A DNA stretch of 64,000 nucleotides from Amycolatopsis orientalis DSM 43388 (GTDB lineage: Bacteria > Actinomycetota > Actinomycetes > Mycobacteriales > Pseudonocardiaceae). How positions within the stretch are numbered: position 1 is the stretch's first letter; each line of letters starts with the position of its first letter. The stretch spans positions 86,199 to 150,198 of the forward strand of contig NZ_ASXG01000109.1 in assembly GCF_000411975.1 (NCBI RefSeq), given 5' to 3'. The notes beneath the pieces are model-generated. The model worked only from the letters and a program-made list of their open reading frames with translations. It had not been told where the DNA came from and searched no databases. The translations under genes and the position numbers were made by a program. Positions 1 to 9,991 of the stretch are shown piece by piece.

Positions 1-3000
1 GGACTGCTTGTGCGTGCCTTCGTAGCCGGCTTTCGCCCCGCCGGAATAGGTCCGGTCGCCGCCGCCGGTCGCGGAGACCGCGACGAGCTTCGGATTGCTC
101 AGCGAGGCGCCCACGCCGAGGCCGCCGACTCGATCGGCGACGCGGCGTTCGTAGCGGAATCCGTTCGCCGTCCCGCCCTGGTTGAGCAGCTTCGGCGTGA
201 GGCCGCGGAAGTTTTCCGGCGAGAACAGCCGGTCCACGCGGGCTCGCGCTTCGCTGCCCGGCAGACCGAGCACCGCGTCGCCGCCAGCCGCGCGCTGGAG
301 CTGGCGCAGCGCCTCGTCCCGCAGCGCCTCGGTGTTCGCAAACGCTTCCACGTGCAGGAACTTCGGCGTCGGCTGGCTCTGCTGCTGGCTCAGCAGGTCG
401 TCGATGCTCGGCGTTGCGTTCGGCGGCATCGAGACGATTCCCGGTTTGCCGGGCTGGAACTCCGCCGGGTCCTTGGCCAGCGCGGCCCCGTCGTTGAGCC
501 ACAATTCCACCTTGCCGGCGATCTTCGGCAAGCCCGGATCGCCGGTTTTGGCCACTGTGGACACCTTCGGCGTGACCCGGAACGGCGACCCGGGCGTCAG
601 CCGCCGCACCCAGGGCCGGTGCCGGGTGTAGCTGGTGATCTCGACTTCGAACTCGACGTCGTGCTCGAAGACCTGCGAATCCGGGCTGCCGCCCTTGCCG
701 GTCGTCGTGGTGACGGTCGGGCCGCCGGAGTTCTTCCACGTGCGGGTGTCCGAATACTGCAGCGGGCTGACGGTCGGGCTGATGCCGAGGTTCGCGCCCG
801 CCGAGGCGCCGGGGATGATCACCCGGCCTTCGAGACCGGCCGACCAGCCTCGTTCGGTGGTGGTCGCGCTGGTCAGCGAAGGGCTGGTTTCGTTGCTGCT
901 CTTGACCGAACGGCTGTCTGCCTGGCCGAGATGCCGGCCAGGTCCGGGCTTGGCTTTCACCGTGACGTTGAGGAACTCGTCGGTGAACAGCCCGCGCCGT
1001 TTCAGCTGCGCCGAAACGCCTTGGGTGAACAGACTGTCCATTTTGCCGCGAAGCGAGGCGACCGAGAACGTGGACGTGATCTTCCGCAGGTTCGCGAACT
1101 GTTCGGCGATGTCCCGGCTCGAGCCGTGGTCGTCGCTCTGGAATTTGTCCCAGCGAGGCAGGAACTTGTCCGCTCCCGGCAGGTTCCGCAGCGCGTTTTC
1201 GATCTGCGGCTGGACGCGGGCGGCCGGTTCGAACGACCCGGGCCGGGCGGTGCCTGCCGCCACGGCCGCCGCGAGATACGGCGGTTCGTACCGCGCGCCG
1301 ACGTCTTTGAACTTCGGCGAGGTGTTCTTCGGCACCGGCAGTCCCTGGGCTTTCGCTTCGGGCAAGCCCATCCGCGTGTACGAGGTGGCCTGGACGGTGG
1401 TCTTTTCCCCGTTTGAGGTGGTGACTTCGAGGTCGACGGTCACGTTGTACAGGCCGATGTCGCCCTTCGCGTTCACTGTGGACTTGTTGGTGAAGCTGGT
1501 GCCGCTGGTGGACTGTTGCGTGACTTTCCGGGAGTAGCTGCCGCTCACGCCGCCGACCCCGCCGACCGTGCCGGGGACATAGGACCCGCCGCCGAAAATC
1601 GCGTTGACTTCGCCGCCGTATTTGGAGGAGACAGCGGTGCTTCCGCCGTTCACCGCGGAGTCGTTGAACCGCAGTTCGCTGTCGCCAGGGATCGTGCCGA
1701 GGTATTCGACCTTCGTCGGCCGCGCCGAGAGCTGGACTGCGTCGCGGTGGGCGCCATGCGGGCTGAGCAGGTCGTTCGATACTACCGGGCTGCCCTGCAG
1801 CGCCGTGGCGAGCATGCTGCGGACGCCGCCGCGGCTGAGGAATTCCCGCAGCGAGGTGCGACCCGGGGCACCGAATTTGGTCACCGAGGGATGCAGGTTC
1901 TTGCTTACTTGCTCGAAGAGCGCGTTCTCGTCGAAGTCGACCGCTTCCGGGGAAAGGAATTCGATCTTCTCGGCCCAGTCTGGTCTCGGATCGCTCGGTC
2001 CGACCGTCTTTTCCTGCTTGAGGTTCGACAGGTCCGCCGAAAGGACCAGGCCGACTTGACCGTCCACGGTGGAACCGACCAGTCCGCCGGTTTCGTTGCG
2101 CACGGTGATCCGGTAGGTCACCGGGGCGTCGGCCCGTTGCGTGTCGCCCGCGGTGCGGATCACGCGCTGCTCGGTGCCGGTTGTGGTGCCGGTGTGTTCC
2201 GCGGACGGGCTGGCGAGCTGCGCGGTGCCGCCGACGGACGCGTACGGGCCGGCCGGGAACATCCCGAAGTACGAGCTGCCGACGACCTTCGCCGTGGTGT
2301 CGGTGTTCGGGTTCGCGTGGCTGGTTTTGACCTCGTTCTTGACGTCGCCGATGGTCGGCTGCTCGAGTTTCGTGATCTGGTCGGCGGTGACCGAGGAGAA
2401 GTCCGGCTCCGCGGTGACGTGCACCTCGTACCATTTCTCGCCGGCCCGCACCATCGCTTTGCGGCCGTCGCCCAGGAAGGATTCGAACTCGGGGCCGGAC
2501 AGGGAATCGGTGATCGCGTCGATGCCGTGAATGCGCGGCGGGTCCGGCTGTTTCGGGTTGAGGCGGCGGATCAGGTTTTCGATGCTTGTGCCGACGTCCT
2601 TGGCTCCGCGCACGTCGACCGGGACCACCGAGCCGAGCGTCCGGCCGTTGCGGGCGAACTCGGGCAGCCGGTCGGCGAGGGGGCGGTCATCGGGCTCCTG
2701 CTCAGTCTGCGTGTCCGTGTGCTCGTCGGCGACCAGCACCGCCTCGTCCCGGCTCGGCGTCCAGTCCGAGACCAGCTGGTCGAAGAACGCTGCGCGCTGC
2801 GGGGCTTCGGTTCGCAACCGGTCCGGATCGAGGAAGTAGAACTTGGCCGCTTCGGCCAGGTCCTCGTTCGGGTTCGTCGCGCCGTAGCGGGTGATCGGCC
2901 GTTCGCCGTCGAAGGCCGGGAAGCCGTCGGACGTCCAGTATCCGGTGTGTTCGTTGAACGCCGAGAGGTTCTCGCCGCGGAGTTCGTTCGCGATCCGCGC

Positions 3001-6000
3001 GGCTCGAACGCGGATCAGGTCGGTCTCGCCGCGTTTCGCGAACACGTCGGGATGGGACTCTTCGAGCTGTTTGATGAACTCCGCCCGGCGCGGCGCGGCG
3101 GCGGCCAGTTTGCCCGGCGCGGCCAGATGGGTCCGGATCGATCCGGCGAAGTCCTCGAAATCGCTGCGGACCTTCGGGTCTGTCGGAGGTTCGGCTCCGG
3201 GTGCCCGCTTCGGCGTGTTGTCCTCGTTCCAGACGCCGACGTGCTTTTTGTAGTCGTCGAGGGCGTACTTGAGCAGGCCGTGGGACAGTTCGTGGGTGAC
3301 CGTGCCCTCGACCTCGCGGCGGCCGCCACCGAAGTCCCGCGCGAGGCCGGCCGTCGCGTAGACGTTGACTGTCCGGTGCGAGCCGAGGTACTCGCCCGCC
3401 ATGCCCGGGGAGAGCTGCCCGTTCTCGATGCCGAAGTTCGCCGCGCCGATGTACTGGACTTCCTGCTCGATTCCGGCGCGGGAGGAATTCTGCCGCTGGT
3501 CGCCGATGATCGGGGCGTAGTGCTTGAGCGCGTCCGCGACGGCGGCCTTTTCGCCCGGGGTGAACTCGCGGGGTTTCACGCGGTTCGCGACGGTCTCGCT
3601 GGCCTTCGGATTGCTTTCCCGGATCGCCTGGACGCCGTGGCCGGAGTCGAACCGGACCCCGGTGCCGGGTGCCGGCGGGACGCGTTCGCCCGGCGGTCCC
3701 GGATCTGGCGGGGACTTGACGGGGGTATGCAGATTCGGCTTTCCGTCCGGCTCGGGCTCGGAGCGGTGGCCGTCCTGATGCGGCGGCGGGGTCGGCGCGG
3801 GCGCGTCGCCGAGGTGGTGGTCGCGGATGTTCGCGGTGTTCGACACCTGTTCGAGCTGGGCGAGATTTCCCGGGGTGAGCCGCGAATCGTGCCACGCGTC
3901 CGGGCCCATCACGCCGGGCTGGTCGTCGCGGTTGAAAAGCATTTCGTCGTTGCGGTAGCCGTCGCCGAGGCCGAGGAAGTGCATCAGCTCGTGCGTGACG
4001 CCGAACGGCGAGTCGTGGACGTCCCAGCTGAGCTGGTTCGTGTCCGGGGTAGCCGGGTCCACAGTGGAATCGTGCAGGTTGACCGGGATCCGGCGGCGGG
4101 GGTCGGCCTGCCAGCCGGTGTCGTCCGGGCGGAGGTCGTCGGCGACGCGGACGTCGAGGCGGACGTGCAGCTGGTCGCCGCCGGGCAGCCGGGAGGACTG
4201 GTTGACCCAGTCGTCGAGGTGGGCCTGGAGGTCTTGGACGAACTGTTCGCGCCGCGCGGGCGATACTGAGCCGGAACGCGAGGTCAGGTCGATCGGGATG
4301 GTGTGCTCGCGGACCCAATGGCCCGGTGCGATCTCGAACCGGCGCACGTCGAACCGGATCTGCGCCATCGCGCCGGCGAGCTGCCCGCCGTTGAGCCCCG
4401 CGCGGTCGCCGGCGAACTGTTCGGCGATCTTCTTGATCGGATCGAACCGCTCCGAGGAAAACCGCGTGACCGGCGCGGTGTCGCGGCGGCCGTTCCAGTC
4501 CTTCGGCCCCGGAAGGGTCTGCTGCGGGGCTGATATGTGTTGCGGTTTCCCGGTCCCGACGTCCCTCGGTGCGGCGGCGGGCGTCTGCGGGTCCGCCGGA
4601 AGGTTGCCGCTGAGGTTGTCGACCAGCGCTTGCCGGGTGGCGAGGGTGAGGGCAGCGAGCTTCTTGCCGTCCTCGACGTTCTCCTTCATGCCGTTGAACA
4701 GCGACGTGCGCTCGTTCTTGGGCAGGTTGGCGGCCACTTCGGAGAACGCGCCCGGCCGCTCCGGGGTCGGCCCGTTCGGCGTGATCCCGTGGAACGCGGC
4801 TTTCGCGGCGATTTTCGCGAGATTCGGGTCGAGCGACGTGTGATTGCCGAGGTAATGGCCGATCTGGTCGGACCAGGTGGTTTCGTTCGCGTGGCTTTGG
4901 GTGAGGGCGGCGTTCGGGTCGGCGCCGAGCTTGCCCGCGATGCGCGATCCGTCGGTCTGAATGGCGAGCGCGGAGGAGAATTTCGCGATCGCGGACGGGT
5001 GCTCGCTGTATTGCCAGCCCGGATTGCGCTGCGCCAGGACCGAATCGACCAGGCCCTGGCCTTCCTTGGCTCCGTAGTCGAAGTGGCCGGTGTTGGGGTT
5101 TTTGGTGCCGAAGGTCGCGTCGTTTTCCAGCCGGTTTCCTTCCAGCCGGACAAACGTGTTCGGCTCGGGGAAGTAAACCGACCGGGAGTCGACCCCGGCG
5201 AGCGCCTGCCGAACGTCGAGATCCAGTTGCGCGGCACGGTTCGCGAGGTCCCCGTCCTCCGGCCGGACGTGGTACCCGCCGCTGAGCACCTCCGGCGGGC
5301 CTTCGGGGTTCTGCCGGACCGCGGTGTCGACCGCGTCGAACAGCGGCCCGGAGCCGGTGGTGAGCGAATGGACGTCGGCGTCGCCGGTGTGGAGGTAGAC
5401 CTCGTTGTTTCCGCCGGCCTCCCGGATCTGCTGGGCGAGTCGTTCCGTGACCGGGTTCCGGAGGATTGTTTCGCGGATGCCGCCGTAGGGGATGGTCTTT
5501 TGATCGATTGCCGGGTTGCTCGGGTGTTTCCAGGTGAATCCGATGACCGCCACCGGGAAACGGTGGTCCCAGGTATTCTGGAATTGCTGGATTTTCTGGG
5601 TGATGGCTTGTTCTGAGCCGGGGGTTCCGTTGATGCCGATGACGAGGCCGAAGCGTCCGTCGGCGGAGTTTCCGGTGAAGCCGGTGGAGTATTTCTCGGC
5701 GAGGCTGCGGAGGTCGTCGTTCGGCGTGGCGGCGACGGTGGCTACTACGCCGATGCTGTTCTGGTTGTTCTCGTTGCGGGCGCCGAGGTCGCCGATGATG
5801 CCGGTTTCGTGCACGACGGTGAACTTGAAGTTCTTGAGGTGCTGAGCGAAGTCGGCCTTGCCGCCGGTGACCGGGGGCTGCTGGCCGACGTTCGGGCCGC
5901 TGGCTGGGTTTTTGGGTGCTGCGGCGTGCGATGGGGTCGGTTTCTTGGGGGCCGCGACGGGGGTGTGGAGGTTGTTGCGGGGCGGGTGGTGGTTTTGGGG

Positions 6001-9000
6001 TGCTGTGGCCGGGGTGTGACGATTGCCGCCCGCTGGGGGTGCGGCGGGATTCGGTTTCTTCGGCGCGGCGACCGGGGTGTGGCGGTCCGGGGAGGTGTGG
6101 TCGCTCAGGCGCGGGGCGGGGGTGGGGGTGATCGGATTTGCCGGCGCGGGGGCTGGGTTGGGCTTGGGTGCTCGGGAGTCGCCCGGGTTCGGCTGGGTGG
6201 TGGGTTTGGGGTTGGTGGTCGGGTTCGGCTGGGTGGTGGGTTTGGGGTTGGTGGTCGGGTTCGGCTGGGTGGCGGGTTTGGGGTTGGTGGTCGGGCTCGG
6301 CTCGGTGGCGGGTTTTGTGCTAGTGGCCTGGTTCGGCTCAGCGGTCGGCTTGGTGCTGGTAGCCGGGTTCGGAGCGGTCGTGGAGCTTTGCGCCGGGGAT
6401 GGGGTCGCGTTCGAGTTGGCCGCCGAGGCCGAGGGGGTGGACGGGGTCGGTGCGGAATCGGCGGGCGGTTTCAGGCTGGAGCCGGTTGCCGGACCCGCGA
6501 TCGGAGTGGCGGCCCGGTTCGGCGTGGGGCTGTGTGCGGCGTTTGTGCTCGGGGCGGATTCCGGAGCGGGGTGCGTGCCTGGCGTCGAGCGCGGGCCGGC
6601 CGGCGGGTTCGGATCGACGGCCGGGTTCGAGCCCAGGTCGGCGGTCGGGCTCGGACTGTGCTGGGTGCCGTGGTTCGGCTGGGCGGAGGGATGCGGAGCA
6701 GCAGGCGTGGGCTGTGTGGCCGAGCCCGGAGTGGCGGGGCTCCGTCCGGTGCTGGGCTCGGGAGTGGCGGCCTGGTTCGGGCTGCCGGTCGTCAGGTGGG
6801 GGCTGACTGGCGACGTCTGGACCTCACTCGAAACCGAGGGAGTCGGCGCGAGGTTGGGGCCGTCGAGGGTGGTCTTCGGAGTGGGGCTGGGAGTCGAGTC
6901 GATGCCTTTGACGCTGGTCGACGTCGGCGGAGGCACTGCCTTGGACTGCTGGGCCGCGGCCGGGTTGGGGGAGTTCGAGTCGGTGCTGCTCGGACTCTGG
7001 CTGGTGTTTTGGGTGCGGACGGGGTCCGGGGAAGTGGTGGCGTTCGGGCCTGGGGAAGCGTTGCTCCCGCTAGGGGACGTGCTGTTGGTCTCGGAAGCCG
7101 GGTTGGGGTTGGGTGTGTTCTCCAGCCCGGGGTGAGATGCCGGATTCCCGGGATCGGTGGCGGAGTGCGGGTTGCCTCCGAAGCCGGGCAGACCGGTGCC
7201 GTGCTGAGGGGCGTGGTTGGCCACGGGGTTGCTGCCAGCTGACGGGTGGCCGTTCGTGCTGGTGGAGTGGGAGTTAGACGGATTTCCGGTGAAGCTTGAC
7301 ATCGCGTCCGGCGGGGTCTTGGCCGAGTCCGGTGTGGACGGTGGCGGGACGACGTGTTCGGTGCCGGGATTCGGGTGGGAGGTCGTGCTCTGGTTCGCGG
7401 AGGTGGTGTTCGGCTCGAGGGCGGTGGGTCCGCTGGTGACGGGAGTGTTGTGGCCGTCCGAGGCGGTGTCCCCGGTGGTGGGGGAGTGCGGAGGTTGCGC
7501 GGAATTGCCAGCCGCACCGTTCGCAGGGGCGTTGCCGCTGGAGGAGTTGGAGACGGTCGACGGATCCTGGTTGCCCGCGGAGTTGGGGTTGCCAGCTTGG
7601 GCAGGTCCGCTTGGCGAAGTCGCGTTGTCTGTGGCGCTGTGGGCTGAGGAGTTGCCGCTCGCATGCGAGTTGCCCGGTGCGTCGGGTGCCTGCGGATTGT
7701 TTGCGATGGGGTTGCTCGTGGACTCGGGATTGCCGGTCGCGTTCGAGCCGCTTGTGTGGTTCGGTCCGACGGGCGAGTTGGGGTTGCTGGTCGACGCAGA
7801 GTTGTTCGCGGATCCGCTGTTGCCAGTACCGCTGGAATTATTCGCACCACCGGCATCGGTGCTGCCGTGACTGCTGGAACCATTAACTCCGCCGGAGTTG
7901 TTGGCACCGCCTGGACCAGTGCTGCCGTGAATGCCGGAGCGGTTGGTGCCGCCGGTATCAGTGCTGTCGTGGCCGCTGGAGCCATTTGAGCTGCTGGAGC
8001 CGTTGGCACCGCCGGGGCCAACGCTGCCAGAACCGCCGGAACCGTGTGACCCGCCGGAACCCGCGCTGCCAGAGCCGCTGGAGCCGTGGGACCCGCCGGG
8101 ACCCGCGCTGCCAGCACCGCCAGAGCCGTGGGACCCGCCCGGACCCGCGCTGCGAGCACCGTCGGAGCCGTGGGACCCGCCCGGACCCGCGCTGCCAGCA
8201 CCACCAGAGCCGTGGAAACCACCGGCTTCCCCGCGACCGCCGAAGCCACCTGGCCCGCCAGGTGCGTCCGGGCCGTTGACCGGGGCCACCTTGATGTTCC
8301 CCGTCCCGCTGTCCCCGCCTGGGTCGTTCGGGCCCTTCCCCTGGCCGCCGCCGTCGTTGCCGCCGGTGAGTTTGTCGTGCAGGTGTTGTCCGAAGTGGCC
8401 GGCGCCGTGGGTGGCGGCTCCGCTCAGGCCGCCGTTCAGGGCGCCCCAGCCCAGGCTGTCCAGGTCTCCGCCGAAAAGACCCGCGCCGGCCAGGCCGACG
8501 ACCACCTCGGTGGCCGCTTCGACCCCGGCCGCGCCGAAGACGTTATGCCCCCATTTGCCGAGGCCGCTGTGCGCTCCCGCGGCGAACGCTCCGCCGATTC
8601 CGCCCAGTGCCGCGTTCTGGCCGATTTGGCTCCAGTCGAAGCCGTCCCGGTTGCCCTGGGCGATCTGGATGAACTCGGCCAGCATTTCCTCGGCCGCCTC
8701 TTCCGCGGCTTCCTGCGCGGCCTCTCGCGCGAGCCTCGACAGCAAGCTCATCAGCCGCGACATCAGCGAGCGTTCGATCTGCATCACCGCGGTCCGCCCG
8801 GCTGCCCAGATTCCCGGGATCAGCGGGGCGGTGAACGGGTTCGTCATCGCCCAGATCAGGTCCGCGGCGGTGACCGCGATCGAAATGAGGATTCCGTATT
8901 TCGCGTTTTCCACATTCAGCGCGTATTCGCGCAATGCGGCGGCTTCCTGCTGGGCCCGGTAGGAGAAACCGGCGCCCATAGTGCTGAGTTTGTTGGCGTA

Positions 9001-9213
9001 GTCGGCGAAGTTGGCCGCTACCTCGCCGCCCACGTTGGAGACCACCTGTTCCGCCAGCTGGCTGAAACCGGTTCCGGCGGCCGAAATCTCCTGCGCGACC
9101 TGATCCCATTCGGCGGCCAGTTCGCGCGCTTTGTCCTCGTCGCCCTGCGGCCAGGCGTCACCCGCGATGATGTAGAACACCCAGTTCAGGCTGGGGTCCA
9201 CCATGAGGCTCAT
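1..9213 (-). CDS. CpnT-like giant ESX-associated protein with two zinc-protease motifs (3' end outside window)
   Basis: The frame is open for 3071 codons and has no stop before the window edge. The ATG follows a strong AGGAGGTG. Residues 1-285 are helical, with an Ala-rich amphipathic stretch, and resemble the N-terminal WXG100-like domain of the mycobacterial channel/toxin CpnT. Residues about 285-1110 are Gly/Ser/Asn, then Pro/Thr low-complexity sequence with exact 14- and 12-residue tandem repeats. A folded domain with a DAD (DxD-like) motif at 1278-1280 follows. HELMHFLGLGD (H1741, H1745, D1751) is a full metzincin HExxHxxGxxD signature of the snapalysin type, and a Met-turn candidate (GVMG) follows it. 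A second site, HELSH at 1974-1978 with NEDLAE at 2116-2121, resembles a gluzincin or lethal-factor-like site. The remainder is beta-rich. As the last gene seen in the ESX operon it is probably a secreted effector. Any C-terminal toxin domain lies beyond the edge. The CpnT relation is by architecture only. Confidence 0.8.
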   Translation of the reverse strand, partial: MSLMVDPSLNWVFYIIAGDAWPQGDEDKARELAAEWDQVAQEISAAGTGFSQLAEQVVSNVGGEVAANFADYANKLSTMGAGFSYRAQQEAAALREYALNVENAKYGILISIAVTAADLIWAMTNPFTAPLIPGIWAAGRTAVMQIERSLMSRLMSLLSRLAREAAQEAAEEAAEEMLAEFIQIAQGNRDGFDWSQIGQNAALGGIGGAFAAGAHSGLGKWGHNVFGAAGVEAATEVVVGLAGAGLFGGDLDSLGWGALNGGLSGAATHGAGHFGQHLHDKLTGGNDGGGQGKGPNDPGGDSGTGNIKVAPVNGPDAPGGPGGFGGRGEAGGFHGSGGAGSAGPGGSHGSDGARSAGPGGSHGSGGAGSAGPGGSHGSSGSGSAGSGGSHGSGGSGSVGPGGANGSSSSNGSSGHDSTDTGGTNRSGIHGSTGPGGANNSGGVNGSSSHGSTDAGGANNSSGTGNSGSANNSASTSNPNSPVGPNHTSGSNATGNPESTSNPIANNPQAPDAPGNSHASGNSSAHSATDNATSPSGPAQAGNPNSAGNQDPSTVSNSSSGNAPANGAAGNSAQPPHSPTTGDTASDGHNTPVTSGPTALEPNTTSANQSTTSHPNPGTEHVVPPPSTPDSAKTPPDAMSSFTGNPSNSHSTSTNGHPSAGSNPVANHAPQHGTGLPGFGGNPHSATDPGNPASHPGLENTPNPNPASETNSTSPSGSNASPGPNATTSPDPVRTQNTSQSPSSTDSNSPNPAAAQQSKAVPPPTSTSVKGIDSTPSPTPKTTLDGPNLAPTPSVSSEVQTSPVSPHLTTGSPNQAATPEPSTGRSPATPGSATQPTPAAPHPSAQPNHGTQHSPSPTADLGSNPAVDPNPPAGPRSTPGTHPAPESAPSTNAAHSPTPNRAATPIAGPATGSSLKPPADSAPTPSTPSASAANSNATPSPAQSSTTAPNPATSTKPTAEPNQATSTKPATEPSPTTNPKPATQPNPTTNPKPTTQPNPTTNPKPTTQPNPGDSRAPKPNPAPAPANPITPTPAPRLSDHTSPDRHTPVAAPKKPNPAAPPAGGNRHTPATAPQNHHPPRNNLHTPVAAPKKPTPSHAAAPKNPASGPNVGQQPPVTGGKADFAQHLKNFKFTVVHETGIIGDLGARNENNQNSIGVVATVAATPNDDLRSLAEKYSTGFTGNSADGRFGLVIGINGTPGSEQAITQKIQQFQNTWDHRFPVAVIGFTWKHPSNPAIDQKTIPYGGIRETILRNPVTERLAQQIREAGGNNEVYLHTGDADVHSLTTGSGPLFDAVDTAVRQNPEGPPEVLSGGYHVRPEDGDLANRAAQLDLDVRQALAGVDSRSVYFPEPNTFVRLEGNRLENDATFGTKNPNTGHFDYGAKEGQGLVDSVLAQRNPGWQYSEHPSAIAKFSSALAIQTDGSRIAGKLGADPNAALTQSHANETTWSDQIGHYLGNHTSLDPNLAKIAAKAAFHGITPNGPTPERPGAFSEVAANLPKNERTSLFNGMKENVEDGKKLAALTLATRQALVDNLSGNLPADPQTPAAAPRDVGTGKPQHISAPQQTLPGPKDWNGRRDTAPVTRFSSERFDPIKKIAEQFAGDRAGLNGGQLAGAMAQIRFDVRRFEIAPGHWVREHTIPIDLTSRSGSVSPARREQFVQDLQAHLDDWVNQSSRLPGGDQLHVRLDVRVADDLRPDDTGWQADPRRRIPVNLHDSTVDPATPDTNQLSWDVHDSPFGVTHELMHFLGLGDGYRNDEMLFNRDDQPGVMGPDAWHDSRLTPGNLAQLEQVSNTANIRDHHLGDAPAPTPPPHQDGHRSEPEPDGKPNLHTPVKSPPDPGPPGERVPPAPGTGVRFDSGHGVQAIRESNPKASETVANRVKPREFTPGEKAAVADALKHYAPIIGDQRQNSSRAGIEQEVQYIGAANFGIENGQLSPGMAGEYLGSHRTVNVYATAGLARDFGGGRREVEGTVTHELSHGLLKYALDDYKKHVGVWNEDNTPKRAPGAEPPTDPKVRSDFEDFAGSIRTHLAAPGKLAAAAPRRAEFIKQLEESHPDVFAKRGETDLIRVRAARIANELRGENLSAFNEHTGYWTSDGFPAFDGERPITRYGATNPNEDLAEAAKFYFLDPDRLRTEAPQRAAFFDQLVSDWTPSRDEAVLVADEHTDTQTEQEPDDRPLADRLPEFARNGRTLGSVVPVDVRGAKDVGTSIENLIRRLNPKQPDPPRIHGIDAITDSLSGPEFESFLGDGRKAMVRAGEKWYEVHVTAEPDFSSVTADQITKLEQPTIGDVKNEVKTSHANPNTDTTAKVVGSSYFGMFPAGPYASVGGTAQLASPSAEHTGTTTGTEQRVIRTAGDTQRADAPVTYRITVRNETGGLVGSTVDGQVGLVLSADLSNLKQEKTVGPSDPRPDWAEKIEFLSPEAVDFDENALFEQVSKNLHPSVTKFGAPGRTSLREFLSRGGVRSMLATALQGSPVVSNDLLSPHGAHRDAVQLSARPTKVEYLGTIPGDSELRFNDSAVNGGSTAVSSKYGGEVNAIFGGGSYVPGTVGGVGGVSGSYSRKVTQQSTSGTSFTNKSTVNAKGDIGLYNVTVDLEVTTSNGEKTTVQATSYTRMGLPEAKAQGLPVPKNTSPKFKDVGARYEPPYLAAAVAAGTARPGSFEPAARVQPQIENALRNLPGADKFLPRWDKFQSDDHGSSRDIAEQFANLRKITSTFSVASLRGKMDSLFTQGVSAQLKRRGLFTDEFLNVTVKAKPGPGRHLGQADSRSVKSSNETSPSLTSATTTERGWSAGLEGRVIIPGASAGANLGISPTVSPLQYSDTRTWKNSGGPTVTTTTGKGGSPDSQVFEHDVEFEVEITSYTRHRPWVRRLTPGSPFRVTPKVSTVAKTGDPGLPKIAGKVELWLNDGAALAKDPAEFQPGKPGIVSMPPNATPSIDDLLSQQQSQPTPKFLHVEAFANTEALRDEALRQLQRAAGGDAVLGLPGSEARARVDRLFSPENFRGLTPKLLNQGGTANGFRYERRVADRVGGLGVGASLSNPKLVAVSATGGGDRTYSGGAKAGYEGTHKQS
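6185..6328 (-). repeat. 36-bp tandem repeat inside the giant gene
   Basis: About four units of 36 bp begin at 6185, 6221, 6257 and 6293, the last one degenerate. Each encodes the 12-residue unit TTNPKPTTQPNP. The repeat keeps frame and lies in the extended Pro/Thr linker, so copy-number change would alter linker length without disrupting the protein. Confidence 0.85.
8042..8225 (-). repeat. 42-bp tandem repeat inside the giant gene
   Basis: About four and a half units of 42 bp each encode a 14-residue SGGAGSAGPGGSHG-like motif with small substitutions. The repeat marks the Gly/Ser-rich linker directly after the N-terminal WXG100-like domain. The unit length is a multiple of three, and no spacer/repeat structure of the CRISPR type is present. 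Confidence 0.85.
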
Positions 9214-9295
9214 TGCGGGGCACCTCCTCGGAGCGAAAGGGTCGGAGAACGGGTTTTTCCCGAGTGAAGGGCGGTTCGCCTTCCGCCGCGCCGAG

Positions 9296-9991
9296 CTACC
9301 CCTGCTTCGGGTCGAGCGGGTCCTCGACCACGTGCGCCGGTTTTTCCGAGCGGACGAAGACAGCCTGTCGCGACTGGCTGACCTCGGCTTCACGAGCGAC
9401 CAGCTCCTGCCGAACCTTGCGCTCGACCGTCAAACGCTGCAATTGCCGAGGGTGCGCGCCGGGCAAGGGTTCCGTCCCGCGGTCCCGGATGCGCACCCGG
9501 ACGTGCTCGGCCGCCGTCGATCCGTCTCCCTCTTCGGGGGCTTTGTCCCGCAGCTTTCCCTGCACCCGGACGGCGCGCCGGTACTCGGTCGGCGGCGCGT
9601 CGGAGCCTTCGGAGCCGCCGGGGTCACCGGGGTCGGCCCTGCGGACCTTCTCGTTCAGCTCGGTGAAGTTCTTCAACAGGGCGTTCGACCCGTCGTAGGC
9701 GCCCTGGTCGGCCTCGCGGAACGACGTGGCCATGTCGCCGATCGCGTCCCGGGTCGCTTCCACCGCCAGCGCCCAGGCGTTGATCCCGTTGTAGATCTCG
9801 GCCGCCGCCTGGATGTGCGTATTCGAGAATTGGTTGCCGTTCTTGTCGTTCCCGGCGGCGTCCTGGATTCGGCCGGGATTCGCCAGGCTTTGCACGCGCT
9901 GGGCCAGCGTGCGCAGTTCGGCGCTCTTGCCGTCGAAACCGTCGCGGCCGCCGTCGAGTCCGTCGGCGTCGACGAAAAACTGGTCGGTCAC
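9296..9991 (-). CDS. ESX secretion-associated helical protein, 231 aa
   Basis: The GTG start overlaps the stop of the upstream YbaB-like gene (GTGA), so the two are translationally coupled. Residues 1-115 form an alpha-helical domain beginning TDQFFVDADGL, reminiscent of EspC/WXG100-type ESX substrates, with regular heptads of Ala, Leu and Ile and no Cys. Residues 120-231 are charged and probably extended, rich in Arg, Glu and Pro. No catalytic motif is visible. Its position between the EspL-like protein and the giant CpnT-like protein suggests a co-secreted partner or chaperone of the giant protein. That role is an inference; the EspC resemblance is weak. Confidence 0.75.
   Translation of the reverse strand: MTDQFFVDADGLDGGRDGFDGKSAELRTLAQRVQSLANPGRIQDAAGNDKNGNQFSNTHIQAAAEIYNGINAWALAVEATRDAIGDMATSFREADQGAYDGSNALLKNFTELNEKVRRADPGDPGGSEGSDAPPTEYRRAVRVQGKLRDKAPEEGDGSTAAEHVRVRIRDRGTEPLPGAHPRQLQRLTVERKVRQELVAREAEVSQSRQAVFVRSEKPAHVVEDPLDPKQG

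Noticed and set aside
1516..4269. A plus-strand frame of 917 codons opposite the giant gene
   Set aside because: The minus-strand frame contains real domain motifs (HExxHxxGxxD and others) and is open for 3071 codons. The plus-strand product is unstructured Arg/Val-rich sequence.
6185..8225. Regular short repeats that could look like a CRISPR array
   Set aside because: The units are multiples of three, in frame, without unique spacers, and encode simple peptide repeats.
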